NCBI GenBank assembly: GCA_003551405.1
Contig: PUMO01000153.1
Location: 1-23,469, forward strand
Direction of reading: 5' to 3'
Source: Mollicutes bacterium
Lineage (GTDB): Bacteria; Bacillota_I; Bacilli_A; Izemoplasmatales; Izemoplasmataceae
DNA: 23,469 nt
The notes below the pieces were generated by a model. The model worked only from the letters and a program-made list of their open reading frames with translations, was not told where the DNA came from and searched no databases. The number at the start of each line of letters is the position of its first letter. Positions within the stretch are counted from its first letter, which is position 1. A program made the position numbers and the translations under genes. Positions 6,101-14,163 of this stretch are shown piece after piece.

Positions 6101-7147
6101 ATGAAAAATAAATCAATGGAATTTGGCATTTATACCCTGGGTGATCATTTGAGTGCACCACAGTCTAATGAACGCGTGCATCCTAGCGAACGCATCAAAC
6201 AAATCATAGATATGGCCGTTCTTGCGGAAAATGAAGGGCTCGATGTTTTTGCGCTGGGCGAGAGTCATCAACCCCAGTTCGCATCACAAGCGCATACCAC
6301 TATTTTATCCGCCATTGCGCAAGCGACCGAAACGATTCGTATTTCAAGCGGATCAACCGTGCTTTCCACATTGGACCCCGTACGATTATTTGAAGATTTT
6401 GCGACCATCGACAACATATCGCGTGGTCGCGCAGAGATTATTGCTGGAAGGGGGTCGAGAACTGGCAATTTTGATGTGCTCGGTTATGATTTAAATGATT
6501 ATGAGACACTTTTTGAAGAAAAGTTTGACCTTTTAAATCAATTGAACCGTAACGCCGTCATCTCATGGTCCGGCCAGCACCGCCCACCTTTAAACAACAT
6601 CGAAATCCATCCGCGACCATTTCAAGCGACACTTCCTATCTGGCGTGCAGTGGGCGGGCACCCTGCCAGTGCGTTAAAAGCCGGTAAGGCCGGCGTGCCT
6701 ATGGCACTTGCAACACTCGCGGGTTCGAGTGAAGCGTTCAAGGAAACTGTCGATACATGGCGTACCGCATTAAGCAAATATGGTCACGCCGCCAATGCAA
6801 TTCCTTTAGCAACTACCTCGCTTATGTACATTGGCACGACCACCGAACAAGCCATTTATGAAGCCATTCAACCGTTCAACCACGGCTTAAACGCCATCAA
6901 TGGCAGAGGGTTTCCCTACCGTGTGTTTGAAAGAGCGAGGCATTACCAGGATGCACTCATGATAGGGACGGTTGATCTGATTGTTAAAAAAATTGTCCAT
7001 CAATACACATTATTTGGCCATACCCGTTTCTTAGCGCAACTTGACTTTGGCGGCATTGCCAAAGACCAAGTGGAAGCGATGATTAAAACGTATGCCCGTG
7101 AAATTGTTCCAAGGGTGCGCAAAAAAATCGATGCACTCAACCAATAA
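6101..7147 (+). CDS. LLM-class flavin-dependent oxidoreductase (bacterial luciferase-like)
   Basis: 348 aa, FMN-dependent monooxygenase of the luciferase-like TIM-barrel superfamily. Typical elements are MEFGIYTLGDH at the start, ENEGLDVFALGESH, the SGSTVLSTLDPVRLFEDFAT core, GRAEIIAGRGS and IWRAVGGHPASALKAGKAG. These fit the subgroup often annotated as a probable LLM oxidoreductase of SP_0267 type; the substrate is unknown and no light emission is implied. The ATG at 6101 is chosen because GAGG lies ten bases upstream; a TTG at 6092 is too close to it and the ATG at 6116 has no ribosome binding site. The gene is monocistronic, with its own promoter and a strong terminator overlapping its stop codon. 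A flavin reductase partner is not seen nearby. Confidence 0.88.
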   Translation: MKNKSMEFGIYTLGDHLSAPQSNERVHPSERIKQIIDMAVLAENEGLDVFALGESHQPQFASQAHTTILSAIAQATETIRISSGSTVLSTLDPVRLFEDFATIDNISRGRAEIIAGRGSRTGNFDVLGYDLNDYETLFEEKFDLLNQLNRNAVISWSGQHRPPLNNIEIHPRPFQATLPIWRAVGGHPASALKAGKAGVPMALATLAGSSEAFKETVDTWRTALSKYGHAANAIPLATTSLMYIGTTTEQAIYEAIQPFNHGLNAINGRGFPYRVFERARHYQDALMIGTVDLIVKKIVHQYTLFGHTRFLAQLDFGGIAKDQVEAMIKTYAREIVPRVRKKIDALNQ

Positions 7148-7178
7148 CAAATGCTGCGTGCATTTGTTATTTTGTTTT
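7144..7178 (+). terminator. terminator of the monooxygenase gene (overlaps the end of the facing gene)
   Basis: A perfect 11-bp stem (7144-7154 with 7160-7170), a 5-base loop and TTTGTTTT. The stop codons of both convergent genes lie in the stem. On the minus strand the stem is followed by only a few T residues, so termination of the acetyltransferase transcript there is less certain. Confidence 0.85.
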
Positions 7179-7790
7179 AACGGGATCAGCAGGTTCTTCT
7201 CTGGCATTCACCAATTCTTGCCAGTATCTTTGATCGTCTTTGGTAATTTCCCGGATGACCTTGCAGGGATTGCCGGCCGCAATCACACCTGAGGGGACAT
7301 CTTTAACAACAACCGCACCAGAACCAATGATGGTGTTATCACCAATTGTGACACCGGGGTTGATGGTCACGTTACCGCCTATCCAAACGTCATTTCCAAT
7401 GGTAATGGGCTTGGCATATTCATATTGACGACGCGCCCATTGATCGATTGGATGCGAAGCGGTATAAAGCTGTGTTGATGGGCCAATCATGACGTTATCC
7501 CCGATAGTAATAAAGCCGACATCCAAAAACGTACACCCAACGTTGGCATAAAAGTGTTCACCAACGACTATGTTTTCACCATAGTCACAGTGAAAGGGCG
7601 GTTCGATGGTCGCACTTTTGGGATAGCGCCCAATCAATGATTCCATGGCTTTCCTTCTGCCTTCAAAATCAAGCGGCGCTTTATTGTTAAAGTCATGTTG
7701 TAGTGTGCGTGAACGATTATGCTTTTCGTGAAGGGTTTTGTCATTTGGTGTATACAGTTTCCCTTGAATCATGCGATTATATTCATTCAT
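7167..7790 (-). CDS. maltose O-acetyltransferase-like hexapeptide acetyltransferase
   Basis: 207 aa, a left-handed beta-helix acyltransferase of the Maa/LacA/NodL group that moves acetyl from acetyl-CoA to a sugar hydroxyl, cytosolic trimer in known members. The N-terminal helical Maa domain (MNEYNRMIQGKLYTPND) is followed by hexapeptide repeats (ITIGDNVMIGPS, ITIGNDVWIGGNV, VTIGDNTIIGSGAVV). The catalytic histidine is His113 in YTASHPID. The C-terminus GNPCKVIREI is typical. The start at 7790 follows AGGGTGAT; a longer reading from 7835 has no ribosome binding site. The gene is monocistronic and converges on the monooxygenase. The true acceptor sugar cannot be told from sequence. Confidence 0.9.
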   Translation of the reverse strand: MNEYNRMIQGKLYTPNDKTLHEKHNRSRTLQHDFNNKAPLDFEGRRKAMESLIGRYPKSATIEPPFHCDYGENIVVGEHFYANVGCTFLDVGFITIGDNVMIGPSTQLYTASHPIDQWARRQYEYAKPITIGNDVWIGGNVTINPGVTIGDNTIIGSGAVVVKDVPSGVIAAGNPCKVIREITKDDQRYWQELVNAREEPADPVKTK

Positions 7791-7806
7791 GTTATCACCC
7801 TGATAC

Positions 7807-7815
7807 ATTATAACA
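7807..7815 (-). promoter_or_regulatory. extended -10 promoter element of the acetyltransferase gene
   Basis: On the minus strand TGTTATAAT carries a perfect TATAAT (7812-7807) with the TG extension. No good -35 hexamer sits 17 bases upstream, so the extended -10 probably carries recognition. Confidence 0.5.
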
Positions 7816-7895
7816 TGCTTTAAACGCGTATGCATGGCGCTTAAACAAGATACTTTTAATTGTTGTTAACCCACACTTTACCATTCGGGATTTTA

Positions 7896-7924
7896 TTGAA
7901 AAGGGGGTGGGGGTGTGATAAATT
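7896..7924 (+). promoter_or_regulatory. promoter of the dihydroxyacetone kinase operon
   Basis: TTGAAA (7896-7901), a 17-base spacer and TAAATT (7919-7924) with a TG extension at 7916-7917. The spacer is unusually G-rich, with two runs of five G separated by one T. Transcription would start near 7931, giving a leader of about 140 bases. Confidence 0.5.
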
Positions 7925-7930
7925 ATAGGT

Positions 7931-8002
7931 GTAGGGCCGCTACCCTGCAAACGTGAGTGTACAACATCAACATCCTAATTCAAATAGGAGGGATGCTTTT
8001 TT
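7931..8002 (+). promoter_or_regulatory. structured leader of the dha operon ending in a terminator-like hairpin
   Basis: Between the predicted start of transcription and dhaK lie two hairpins. The first can pair AGGG (7933-7936) with CCCT (7943-7946) or, alternatively, GTAG (7931-7934) with CTAC (7940-7943). The second, 7971-7995, pairs CCTA with TAGG and CAT with ATG across a bulge, or CATCC with GGATG, and is followed by six T residues (7997-8002). The hairpin plus T-run lies 72 bases before dhaK, where a terminator would block the operon, so it looks like a conditional leader. It matches no riboswitch class that I recognise. Confidence 0.45.
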
Positions 8003-8073
8003 AGTTTGCGTATTATGGAAACATTTTTCACAGTTCAATATTTTTAAAATAATGAAAAGAAGGTGAATGTTTC

Positions 8074-9063
8074 ATGAAAAAGATTATTAACAAACCTGAA
8101 AACGTTGTTGAAGAAATGATGCAAGGGTTTGCGCAAACACACGATGACTTGGTACACCGCGTAGGCGAAACCCGTGTCATGGCCAGGAATTATGAAGGCA
8201 AAAACAAAGTGGGCATCATTAGCGGTGGGGGATCAGGGCATGAACCAACCCATGCCGGATTCTTAGGAAAAGGCATGTTGTCTGCCGCTGTATTTGGAGA
8301 TGTATTCACATCCCCTACACCGGACCAAGTCTATGAAGCCATCAAGGCCGCTGATAAAGGCGCGGGTGTGTTCATGGTCGTTAAAAATTATACCGGCGAT
8401 GTCCTAAACTTTGAAATGGCCAAAGACATGGCTGAGGCTGAAGGCATTGAAGTCGATTACTGCGTAACAAACGACGATATTTCTGTTGAGGATTCTACAT
8501 TCTCTGATGGTCGTCGCGGGGTTGCTGGAACCATTTACGTTCATAAAATTCTTGGGGCCATGGCTGAACGCGGCGCAAGCTTAAAAGACCTTAAAACGAC
8601 TGCTGAGAAGATTATACCGGAGATGAAAACCATCGGTATTGCGCTTTCACCAGCAACCGTCCCTGAACAAGGCACACCGGGATTCGAACTTAATGAAGAC
8701 GAAATGGAATTTGGCATTGGTATCCATGGTGAGCCAGGATATGAACGCGTTAAACTTCAAGACAGCAAATCCATCGCCAAAGAAATTTACGGACGCATAA
8801 AAAAAGCGTATGATTTGAAAGATAATGACGAGTTTGTCGTCCTTGTCAACGGCATGGGCGCCACACCACTCATGGAAGAATACATTTTTATGAATGACGT
8901 GCTAGCACTGATGAAACATGATGGCATCAAGGTGGTTAAGAAAATGGTGGGCGATTTCATGACATCCATTGAAATGGCTGGTCTATCATTGACATTGTTG
9001 CGCCTTAAAGACGCACAATGGCTTAAAGATATTAACGAACCGGTTGAAACGCCTGCATGGTAA
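8074..9063 (+). CDS. dhaK: dihydroxyacetone kinase subunit DhaK
   Basis: 329 aa, full length for the PTS-dependent form. DhaK binds dihydroxyacetone covalently as a hemiaminal on a histidine and receives phosphate from ADP/ATP held by DhaL, giving dihydroxyacetone phosphate in the cytosol. The substrate-site residues are seen at the same numbers as in E. coli: His56 in GGGSGHEPTH, Asp109 in YTGD and His218 in GIGIHGEPG. AAGGTGA precedes the ATG. It is first in the operon dhaK-dhaL-dhaM, behind the leader at 7931-8002. No dhaR or dhaS regulator gene is adjacent, so control may lie in the leader (inference). Confidence 0.97.
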   Translation: MKKIINKPENVVEEMMQGFAQTHDDLVHRVGETRVMARNYEGKNKVGIISGGGSGHEPTHAGFLGKGMLSAAVFGDVFTSPTPDQVYEAIKAADKGAGVFMVVKNYTGDVLNFEMAKDMAEAEGIEVDYCVTNDDISVEDSTFSDGRRGVAGTIYVHKILGAMAERGASLKDLKTTAEKIIPEMKTIGIALSPATVPEQGTPGFELNEDEMEFGIGIHGEPGYERVKLQDSKSIAKEIYGRIKKAYDLKDNDEFVVLVNGMGATPLMEEYIFMNDVLALMKHDGIKVVKKMVGDFMTSIEMAGLSLTLLRLKDAQWLKDINEPVETPAW

Positions 9064-9064
9064 T

Positions 9065-9667
9065 ATGCTAGATAGACAAACTGCGTTATCATGGATGGAT
9101 GCTTTTACAAACACCATTGAAGAAAATAAAACCCACCTGAGCAAGCTTGATAACCCTATCGGAGATGGTGATCACGGTCATAACATGTCACGCGGGGTCA
9201 AGGCTGCGAGCGAAGCGCTCAATTCTACGCCGCCAAAAACACTTTCTGAGGTGTTTAAGACGGTTGCGATGAGTCTCATAAGTAAAGTAGGCGGCGCAGC
9301 CGGTCCACTTTATGGCACCGCATTTCTAAACATGAGCAAATATATCGGTGATAACGAGACACTCTCAAAAGAACAAATTGCATCGATGCTAGAAGAAGGT
9401 CTCAACGGCATCAAAACCCGCGGGAAAGCAACCACGGGAGAAAAAACAATGATTGATCTTTGGGAACCTGCTGTCAATCACTTTAAAGAAAATGGTACAC
9501 TGGACGCCAGCATCATTGATGACTATGTTGAAAAGACCAACCCCATGAAAGCCACTAAAGGGCGCGCTGCTTATTTAGGAGAGCGTTCAATCGGACATAC
9601 TGACCCAGGCGCAACATCTTCCGGGCTTCTCTTTAAAACGCTCATCGACACTGCGGGGCTATCATGA
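9065..9667 (+). CDS. dhaL: dihydroxyacetone kinase subunit DhaL (ADP/ATP-binding)
   Basis: 200 aa. DhaL holds ADP as a tightly bound cofactor that is rephosphorylated by DhaM and passes phosphate to the sugar on DhaK. The Mg-nucleotide signature is intact (DNPIGDGDHGHNM: Asp29, Asp34, Asp36), and SKVGGAAGPLYGT, TTGEKTMID and GHTDPGATS complete the DAK2 domain. The ATG at 9065 lies one base after the dhaK stop and has no good ribosome binding site of its own, so coupling to dhaK is likely. Its TGA overlaps the dhaM start (ATGA). An in-frame start upstream at 9044 would lie inside dhaK and is rejected. Confidence 0.96.
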   Translation: MLDRQTALSWMDAFTNTIEENKTHLSKLDNPIGDGDHGHNMSRGVKAASEALNSTPPKTLSEVFKTVAMSLISKVGGAAGPLYGTAFLNMSKYIGDNETLSKEQIASMLEEGLNGIKTRGKATTGEKTMIDLWEPAVNHFKENGTLDASIIDDYVEKTNPMKATKGRAAYLGERSIGHTDPGATSSGLLFKTLIDTAGLS

Positions 9668-10035
9668 ACGGTATCATTCTTGTTTCCCACACTCGCGGGA
9701 TGGTCGAAGGGCTTAGGGCCTTATTGCTTGAAGTGGCTGGCGATATTCCCATTACCATTGCCGGTGGGACAGATGAAGGTGACGTAGGGACTAGCTTTGA
9801 AAAAATACAAAGCGCCATTAATGAAAACCCTGCCGATATGATCTATGCGTTTCATGATCTGGGCAGCGCCAAACTTAATCTCGACATGGCCATTGAGATG
9901 AGCGATAAGACCATTGAGATTACCAATGCGGCGTTCGTTGAAGGGGCGTATGTTGTTGCGTCTCTCATTGGTGCCGGTGCTGATCAAGACACCATTAAAA
10001 AGAACCTTGATCCTATTCGCATCAAAAACAGATAA
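9664..10035 (+). CDS. dhaM: PTS-dependent dihydroxyacetone kinase phosphotransferase subunit DhaM
   Basis: 123 aa, a single EIIA-mannose-type domain. It takes phosphate from HPr at His9 (GIILVSHTRGMVEG) and gives it to the ADP on DhaL. Further family marks are AGGTDEGDVGTSFEKI and FHDLGSAKLNLDMA. The E. coli protein carries extra HPr-like and EI-like domains; these are absent, as is usual in Gram-positive bacteria, so general HPr must serve. The start overlaps the dhaL stop by four bases and a strong terminator follows. Confidence 0.96.
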   Translation: MNGIILVSHTRGMVEGLRALLLEVAGDIPITIAGGTDEGDVGTSFEKIQSAINENPADMIYAFHDLGSAKLNLDMAIEMSDKTIEITNAAFVEGAYVVASLIGAGADQDTIKKNLDPIRIKNR

Positions 10036-10038
10036 CAC

Positions 10039-10071
10039 AAGGGGTTGCTGGTTTCCAGCGACCCTTTTTTT
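10039..10071 (+). terminator. terminator of the dha operon
   Basis: A 10-bp stem (10042-10051 with 10055-10064, including one G-T wobble) flanked by AA/TT, with a 3-base loop and seven T residues (10065-10071). Confidence 0.92.
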
Positions 10072-10094
10072 GTGCGATTGTAAAGAATTTTTTA

Positions 10095-10110
10095 ATGAAA
10101 ACTGTTTCAT
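10095..10110. promoter_or_regulatory. cre-like palindrome (possible CcpA site) upstream of the NSS transporter
   Basis: ATGAAAACTGTTTCAT agrees with the cre consensus WTGNNARCGNWWWCAW at 15 of 16 positions; the only departure is T for the central G. It is also a near-perfect inverted repeat. It lies 12 bases upstream of the predicted -35 box of the transporter gene and 24 bases after the dha terminator, so it would bear on the transporter rather than on dha. Carbon catabolite control is inferred, not shown. Confidence 0.5.
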
Positions 10111-10122
10111 TTTAAAACTATG

Positions 10123-10151
10123 TAGCCAAGCAATAATATGTGTGTTAAAAT
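10123..10151 (+). promoter_or_regulatory. promoter of the NSS transporter gene
   Basis: TAGCCA (10123-10128, four of six consensus bases), a 17-base spacer and TAAAAT (10146-10151) preceded by TG one base earlier (extended -10). Confidence 0.45.
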
Positions 10152-10187
10152 GCAAAACACTTTAATAAACTAAAGGAGTTGTTATTT

Positions 10188-11519
10188 ATGAAACCAGCAC
10201 GCGAAAGTTGGACCACGAAACTGGCATTCATCCTAGCTGCAGCAGGAAGTGCCGTGGGTCTAGGTAACATCTGGCGGTTTCCTTACGTCGTCGGAGAAAA
10301 CGGAGGCGCTGCCTTCGTAATTGTATTCCTAATCATTGTGGCGCTTATTGGCCTGCCACTGATGGTGACGGAAATCACACTCGGTCGAGAAACTAAGAAA
10401 AATCCTATCGGGGCATTTAAAGCACTCGCGCCCAACACACCATGGTGGTTGGTTGGCGCCATTGGTGTCCTGGCAGGTTTTGTCATCTTGTCGTTTTACT
10501 CAGTCGTTGCAGGATGGGGTATTTCTTATTTTTTCCAGACCGTCACTGGCAGCCTCACAGAAGGCACGGATTTTGAAGCCGCGTTTTTTGACCATGTCGG
10601 ACAAGGCTTTGCGCCTGTTGCTTGGCATGCGTTATTTATGGCCTTGACCGGCTTAATTATTGGCCTTGGCATCGTCAAGGGCATTGGACGCGCAGTCCGC
10701 TACTTGATGCCGGTATTGTTCATTCTCATTATCATGCTCGTTATTCGCGGTGTTACACTTGAAGGCGCGAGTGAAGGCCTTCAATACTATCTTCAGCCGG
10801 ACTTCACAAGCATTACATGGCAAACGTGGTTGGATGCGGCCGGACAAGCATTCTTTACCTTGTCGCTCGGTATGGGTGCCATTATTACGTATGGTAGTTA
10901 TCTTAAAAAAGATGATGACGTCCCAGGCAGTGCGTCATGGATTGTAGGACTTGATTTACTAATCGCATTGCTTGCAGGGCTTGCGATTTTCCCTGCTGTA
11001 TTCGCACTTGGATTTTCTGAAGCGGATGGGCCTGGTCTAGCCTTCATCACCTTACCGGCAGTATTTGCACAAATGCCATTCGGGATGTTCTTTGGCGCCA
11101 TCTTCTTCTTATTCTTCAGTGTAGCCGCGTTGACAAGTGCCTTAAGCTTACTTGAAGTGGTTGTTGCATGGCTTGTGGATGAAAAAGAAATGAGTCGTCC
11201 GAAAGCCAGTGCCCTTGTATCTTTTGGAATTTTCTTGCTAGGTATTCCTGCCAGTCTTTCCATGGGAGCGGTCGATATCCAAGTCATGGGGATGCCTTTC
11301 TTCGATTTTCTGGATTATTTGCAAGAAACATTCTTACTCCCAATCGGCGGACTGCTCACCCTTGTGTTCGCAGGGTATGTATTCACGGCATCCAAAACAC
11401 GTGAATCAGCCAATGAAAATTCAACAAGTTTCAAACTTGGCGTTTGGTTTGAATGGTTGATTAAATATATTACCCCAGCCGCCGTTGTTATTATTTTACT
11501 GGCCGGATTATTCCTCTAA
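10188..11519 (+). CDS. sodium-dependent transporter, neurotransmitter:sodium symporter (NSS) family
   Basis: 443 aa, an integral membrane protein with about eleven hydrophobic segments, as in many bacterial NSS (LeuT-fold) members. The segment after the start (SWTTKLAFILAAAGSAVGLG, then NIWRFPY) is the unwound first helix that holds sodium and the amino-acid backbone. ENGGAAFVIVFLI (helix 2) and FFTLSLGMGAIITYGSY (helix 6, the substrate-contact helix) are also typical. It is expected to import an amino acid or a related zwitterion with sodium; the exact substrate is not readable. AAAGGAG lies nine bases before the ATG at 10188. The gene is monocistronic, with a cre-like site upstream and a bidirectional terminator downstream that it shares with the lysine operon. 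Confidence 0.95.
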   Translation: MKPARESWTTKLAFILAAAGSAVGLGNIWRFPYVVGENGGAAFVIVFLIIVALIGLPLMVTEITLGRETKKNPIGAFKALAPNTPWWLVGAIGVLAGFVILSFYSVVAGWGISYFFQTVTGSLTEGTDFEAAFFDHVGQGFAPVAWHALFMALTGLIIGLGIVKGIGRAVRYLMPVLFILIIMLVIRGVTLEGASEGLQYYLQPDFTSITWQTWLDAAGQAFFTLSLGMGAIITYGSYLKKDDDVPGSASWIVGLDLLIALLAGLAIFPAVFALGFSEADGPGLAFITLPAVFAQMPFGMFFGAIFFLFFSVAALTSALSLLEVVVAWLVDEKEMSRPKASALVSFGIFLLGIPASLSMGAVDIQVMGMPFFDFLDYLQETFLLPIGGLLTLVFAGYVFTASKTRESANENSTSFKLGVWFEWLIKYITPAAVVIILLAGLFL

Positions 11520-11523
11520 ACAA

Positions 11524-11556
11524 AAAAAGCCTTGAGTCACTGACTCAAGGCTTTTT
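11524..11556. terminator. bidirectional terminator between the NSS gene and the lysine operon
   Basis: A long near-perfect stem (AAAAAGCCTTGAGTCA with TGACTCAAGGCTTTTT) around a single central base has T-runs on both strands, so it can end transcripts from both sides. The last codons and the TGA of the aminotransferase gene lie in the stem. Confidence 0.92.
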
Positions 11557-12720
11557 CTGTCTACGTTCCAATATGGTTTTTAGGACGTTTATAAAGTGTT
11601 TGGCACTAGGGGTATCAAGGGTGAGCGGCGGTAATAATCTAAGGACACGCGACGCGGTTACATTTACAATAACCCCATGCTTAAGCGCGTCTTTTTTAAT
11701 CCACTGCACGTCATCGTGAAACACAACCCCAATCATCATTCCTTGGCCGCGGACCGAATCTATCAAATCGGGAAATTGTGCTTTCAGTGCATGAAGGTGG
11801 TCAAACAGTAACGTTGAAACCGTGTTGACGTGTGATTTGAAACTAGGCTTCACAATGGTTTGAATCACGGCTTCACCCATGGCGCACGCAAGTGGATTGC
11901 CACCGAAAGTCGTGCCGTGATCTCCAGGTTCAAAAACATCCCTGAGTGACGCATCAACAAGCATCGCTCCAAGAGGAATGCCGCCGCCTAAAGCTTTAGC
12001 AAGCGTGATGATATTCGGTGTAAGCGGGGTGTGTTGATAAGCAAAAAGTTCCCCTGTTCGCATTAAGCCAGTTTGCACTTCATCAACAATAATCAGGGCA
12101 TTATGACGCGTGGCCATGTCGTTGATAGTCAATGCAAATTCACGGGTAAGTGGACGGATACCACCTTCACCCTGAATAACTTCTACAAAGATGGCACAGA
12201 CATCGTCATTCATTTTTGATTTAAAGGCCTCGCTATCATTGATATCAACATGATATACACCCGGTAAGTTCGGTTTAAATACATCCCAGTATTGTGGTTT
12301 TCCGGTTAAGGCCATGCCACCAGCGGTGCGGCCATGAAATCCTTTATTTAGGGCAATGACATTTGTTTTTGAATCGCTGATTTGACGCCCGCGCTTTTTG
12401 GCCAGTTTCAGGGCGGCTTCGTTGGCTTCAGTCCCGGAATTTGCAAAAAACACTTTGGAAAATTCACTGTGCGTGATCAATTGATTGGCAAGCGCTTCTG
12501 TTGGTGCACTTAAAAAGGCGTTGGAAATGTGCAAATGCTTTTGAGACTGTGTTTTTAGCGCCTGCATGACCGCATCATGGTTATGACCCAGTGCATTGAC
12601 ACCATAACCACTTTGCATATCAAGATAAGCATTGCCGGCATCATCATAAAGATATAAGCCTTTGGCAGAATGAATGGTTAAGGGAAGATGGTTGTAAGTA
12701 TTTAAAAGCGGACCGCCCAT
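11545..12720 (-). CDS. class III PLP aminotransferase, ArgD-like; probable N-acetyl-LL-diaminopimelate aminotransferase
   Basis: 391 aa. The fold signature is complete: NALGHNHDAV, FFANSGTEANEAALKLA (PLP phosphate site), GFHGRTAGGMALTG, FVEVIQGEGG, IIVDEVQTGLMRTG and Lys242 in LAKALGGGIPLGA, which holds the cofactor. On sequence it looks like acetylornithine aminotransferase. Its place as last gene of an otherwise complete acetylase-branch lysine operon argues that it transfers the amino group from glutamate to N-acetyl-2-amino-6-oxopimelate. No arginine genes are seen. The start at 12720 is chosen because AGAGG lies five bases upstream; a longer reading from 12771 would overlap dapH. The operon terminator overlaps its last codons. 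It could serve both pathways (inference). Confidence 0.9.
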   Translation of the reverse strand: MGGPLLNTYNHLPLTIHSAKGLYLYDDAGNAYLDMQSGYGVNALGHNHDAVMQALKTQSQKHLHISNAFLSAPTEALANQLITHSEFSKVFFANSGTEANEAALKLAKKRGRQISDSKTNVIALNKGFHGRTAGGMALTGKPQYWDVFKPNLPGVYHVDINDSEAFKSKMNDDVCAIFVEVIQGEGGIRPLTREFALTINDMATRHNALIIVDEVQTGLMRTGELFAYQHTPLTPNIITLAKALGGGIPLGAMLVDASLRDVFEPGDHGTTFGGNPLACAMGEAVIQTIVKPSFKSHVNTVSTLLFDHLHALKAQFPDLIDSVRGQGMMIGVVFHDDVQWIKKDALKHGVIVNVTASRVLRLLPPLTLDTPSAKHFINVLKTILERRQKKP

Positions 12721-12721
12721 A

Positions 12722-13432
12722 CTAGCCTCTGAGTTCATCGAGTATATGGGTTTTAGAAGACGTTTGTTCATCTTTATCCTTGATGTAGCGTGCGGGTGTC
12801 CCCGCTACAACAGTTCCTGCTTCAACATCTTTAGTCACCATGGCGCCAGCCGCTACCACGGCACCTTTTTTCACGCGCACACCTTCCATAATGACTGCGT
12901 TGGCGCCAATAACCACATCATCCTCTATGATGACCGGTTGTTTACTTGGCGGTTCCAAGACACCGGCTATCACTGTGCCTGCACCAATGTGACAGTTCTC
13001 ACCAATCGTGCCCCGGGCCCCAATCACAACATTCATATCAATCATTGTCTTCGCACCGACTACAGCCCCAATATTAATCACTGAGCCCATCATAATGACA
13101 CAGTGTTTACCAATTTCCACTTGATCGCGAATAATGGCCCCCGGTTCAATGCGCGCATCAATATGACGGGTATCAAGCAAGGGAATGGCTGAATTGCGGC
13201 GGTCATATTCAAGTTCGTATTCATCAATGGAATGACCGTGATTTTCTAAGATTTGGTCAATCGCCGCAACATCACCAAATATAATCGCTGAGTCATTGGA
13301 CCCAAATACTTTGACATCAGTTCTGTCTATGCCTGATAGATCGCCATTGGCATAAAGTTTAACCGGTGTCTTTTTTTCTGCATTTTTGATGAAGTTGGAA
13401 ATTTCATATGCATCTTGTAACTTTACACTCAT
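12722..13432 (-). CDS. dapH: 2,3,4,5-tetrahydropyridine-2,6-dicarboxylate N-acetyltransferase
   Basis: 236 aa, the usual DapH length. It acetylates tetrahydrodipicolinate with acetyl-CoA, which commits the operon to the acetylase branch found mainly in Bacilli rather than the succinylase or dehydrogenase branch. The N-terminal DapH domain ([20 protein letters not shown]) is followed by left-handed beta-helix repeats ([53 protein letters not shown]) and the closing GTPARYIK. The ATG shares a base with the dapB stop (TAATG). The next gene starts one base after its stop. Confidence 0.96.
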   Translation of the reverse strand: MSVKLQDAYEISNFIKNAEKKTPVKLYANGDLSGIDRTDVKVFGSNDSAIIFGDVAAIDQILENHGHSIDEYELEYDRRNSAIPLLDTRHIDARIEPGAIIRDQVEIGKHCVIMMGSVINIGAVVGAKTMIDMNVVIGARGTIGENCHIGAGTVIAGVLEPPSKQPVIIEDDVVIGANAVIMEGVRVKKGAVVAAGAMVTKDVEAGTVVAGTPARYIKDKDEQTSSKTHILDELRG

Positions 13433-14163
13433 TATTTATGCCTACTTTCTTTAATCAAATCATTCATATCATATAATCCTGGTTTTTTGTTTATGATATA
13501 TAGAGCAGCCTTAATCGCGCCTTCTGCGAACAAATCCTTGCTCAAGGCTTCGTGGGAGAGGGTAAAGACATCCCCCGCTGAGGCGAACATGACATCATGC
13601 TTACCAACAATGTTACCTCCGCGCACAACACTCATGCCAATCTCATCGTCGTTACGCTTGCCGCTTCTTGATCCACTGTTCAGTTTATGATTGCCACCCA
13701 GTGCGTCGTTGATGGTTTCACCAAGCATCAGCGCGGTGCCACTTGGCGCGTCCAGTTTATACCGGTGATGGTGTTCGGTAATTTCAATATCATAATCTTC
13801 AAGGGCTTTGGCATAATCCGCCAATATTTGCTTAAAGACATGCACGCTATAGGCCATGTTGGCACTTTTGAAGATCGGCAAATCAAAAGAAGCATCCTCA
13901 ATCTCATCAGACTGTTCTTCATTATAACCGGTGGTCGCTATGACGAGAGGGACACCAAACTTTTTCGCATCTTCAAGTAGACTGTCAATGTGGGCGGGAT
14001 GGGAAAAATCAATGCACACATCAACTTTTGGTGCATTCGAAAGGCGTGAGGGTGAATCATCGTGGAACGGATCAATTGCAACCATATCATGACCAGCATT
14101 TTGACCCACACGCATCGCGCGCGCGCCCATGGTTCCCCCAGCACCAAGTACAGCTATTTTCAT
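13432..14163 (-). CDS. dapB: 4-hydroxy-tetrahydrodipicolinate reductase
   Basis: 243 aa. It reduces the DapA product with NAD(P)H. The dinucleotide-binding loop [11 protein letters not shown] is at the N-terminus, CIDFSHP and ATTGYNEEQ follow, and the family signature [18 protein letters not shown] carries the catalytic His and Lys. The acidic residue after the second strand (VAIDP) allows NADH use (inference). The start overlaps the dapA stop (ATGA) and is preceded by GGAGGTGA. Confidence 0.97.
   Translation of the reverse strand: MKIAVLGAGGTMGARAMRVGQNAGHDMVAIDPFHDDSPSRLSNAPKVDVCIDFSHPAHIDSLLEDAKKFGVPLVIATTGYNEEQSDEIEDASFDLPIFKSANMAYSVHVFKQILADYAKALEDYDIEITEHHHRYKLDAPSGTALMLGETINDALGGNHKLNSGSRSGKRNDDEIGMSVVRGGNIVGKHDVMFASAGDVFTLSHEALSKDLFAEGAIKAALYIINKKPGLYDMNDLIKESRHK

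Noticed and set aside
8016..8031. Possible cre site before dhaK
   Set aside because: The stretch around GGAAACATTTTTCA departs from the consensus at the centre and needs a one-base shift to fit, so it is much weaker than the site at 10095-10110.
12721..12771. Longer start for the ArgD-like aminotransferase
   Set aside because: It lies inside dapH; AGAGG is correctly spaced only for the ATG at 12720.
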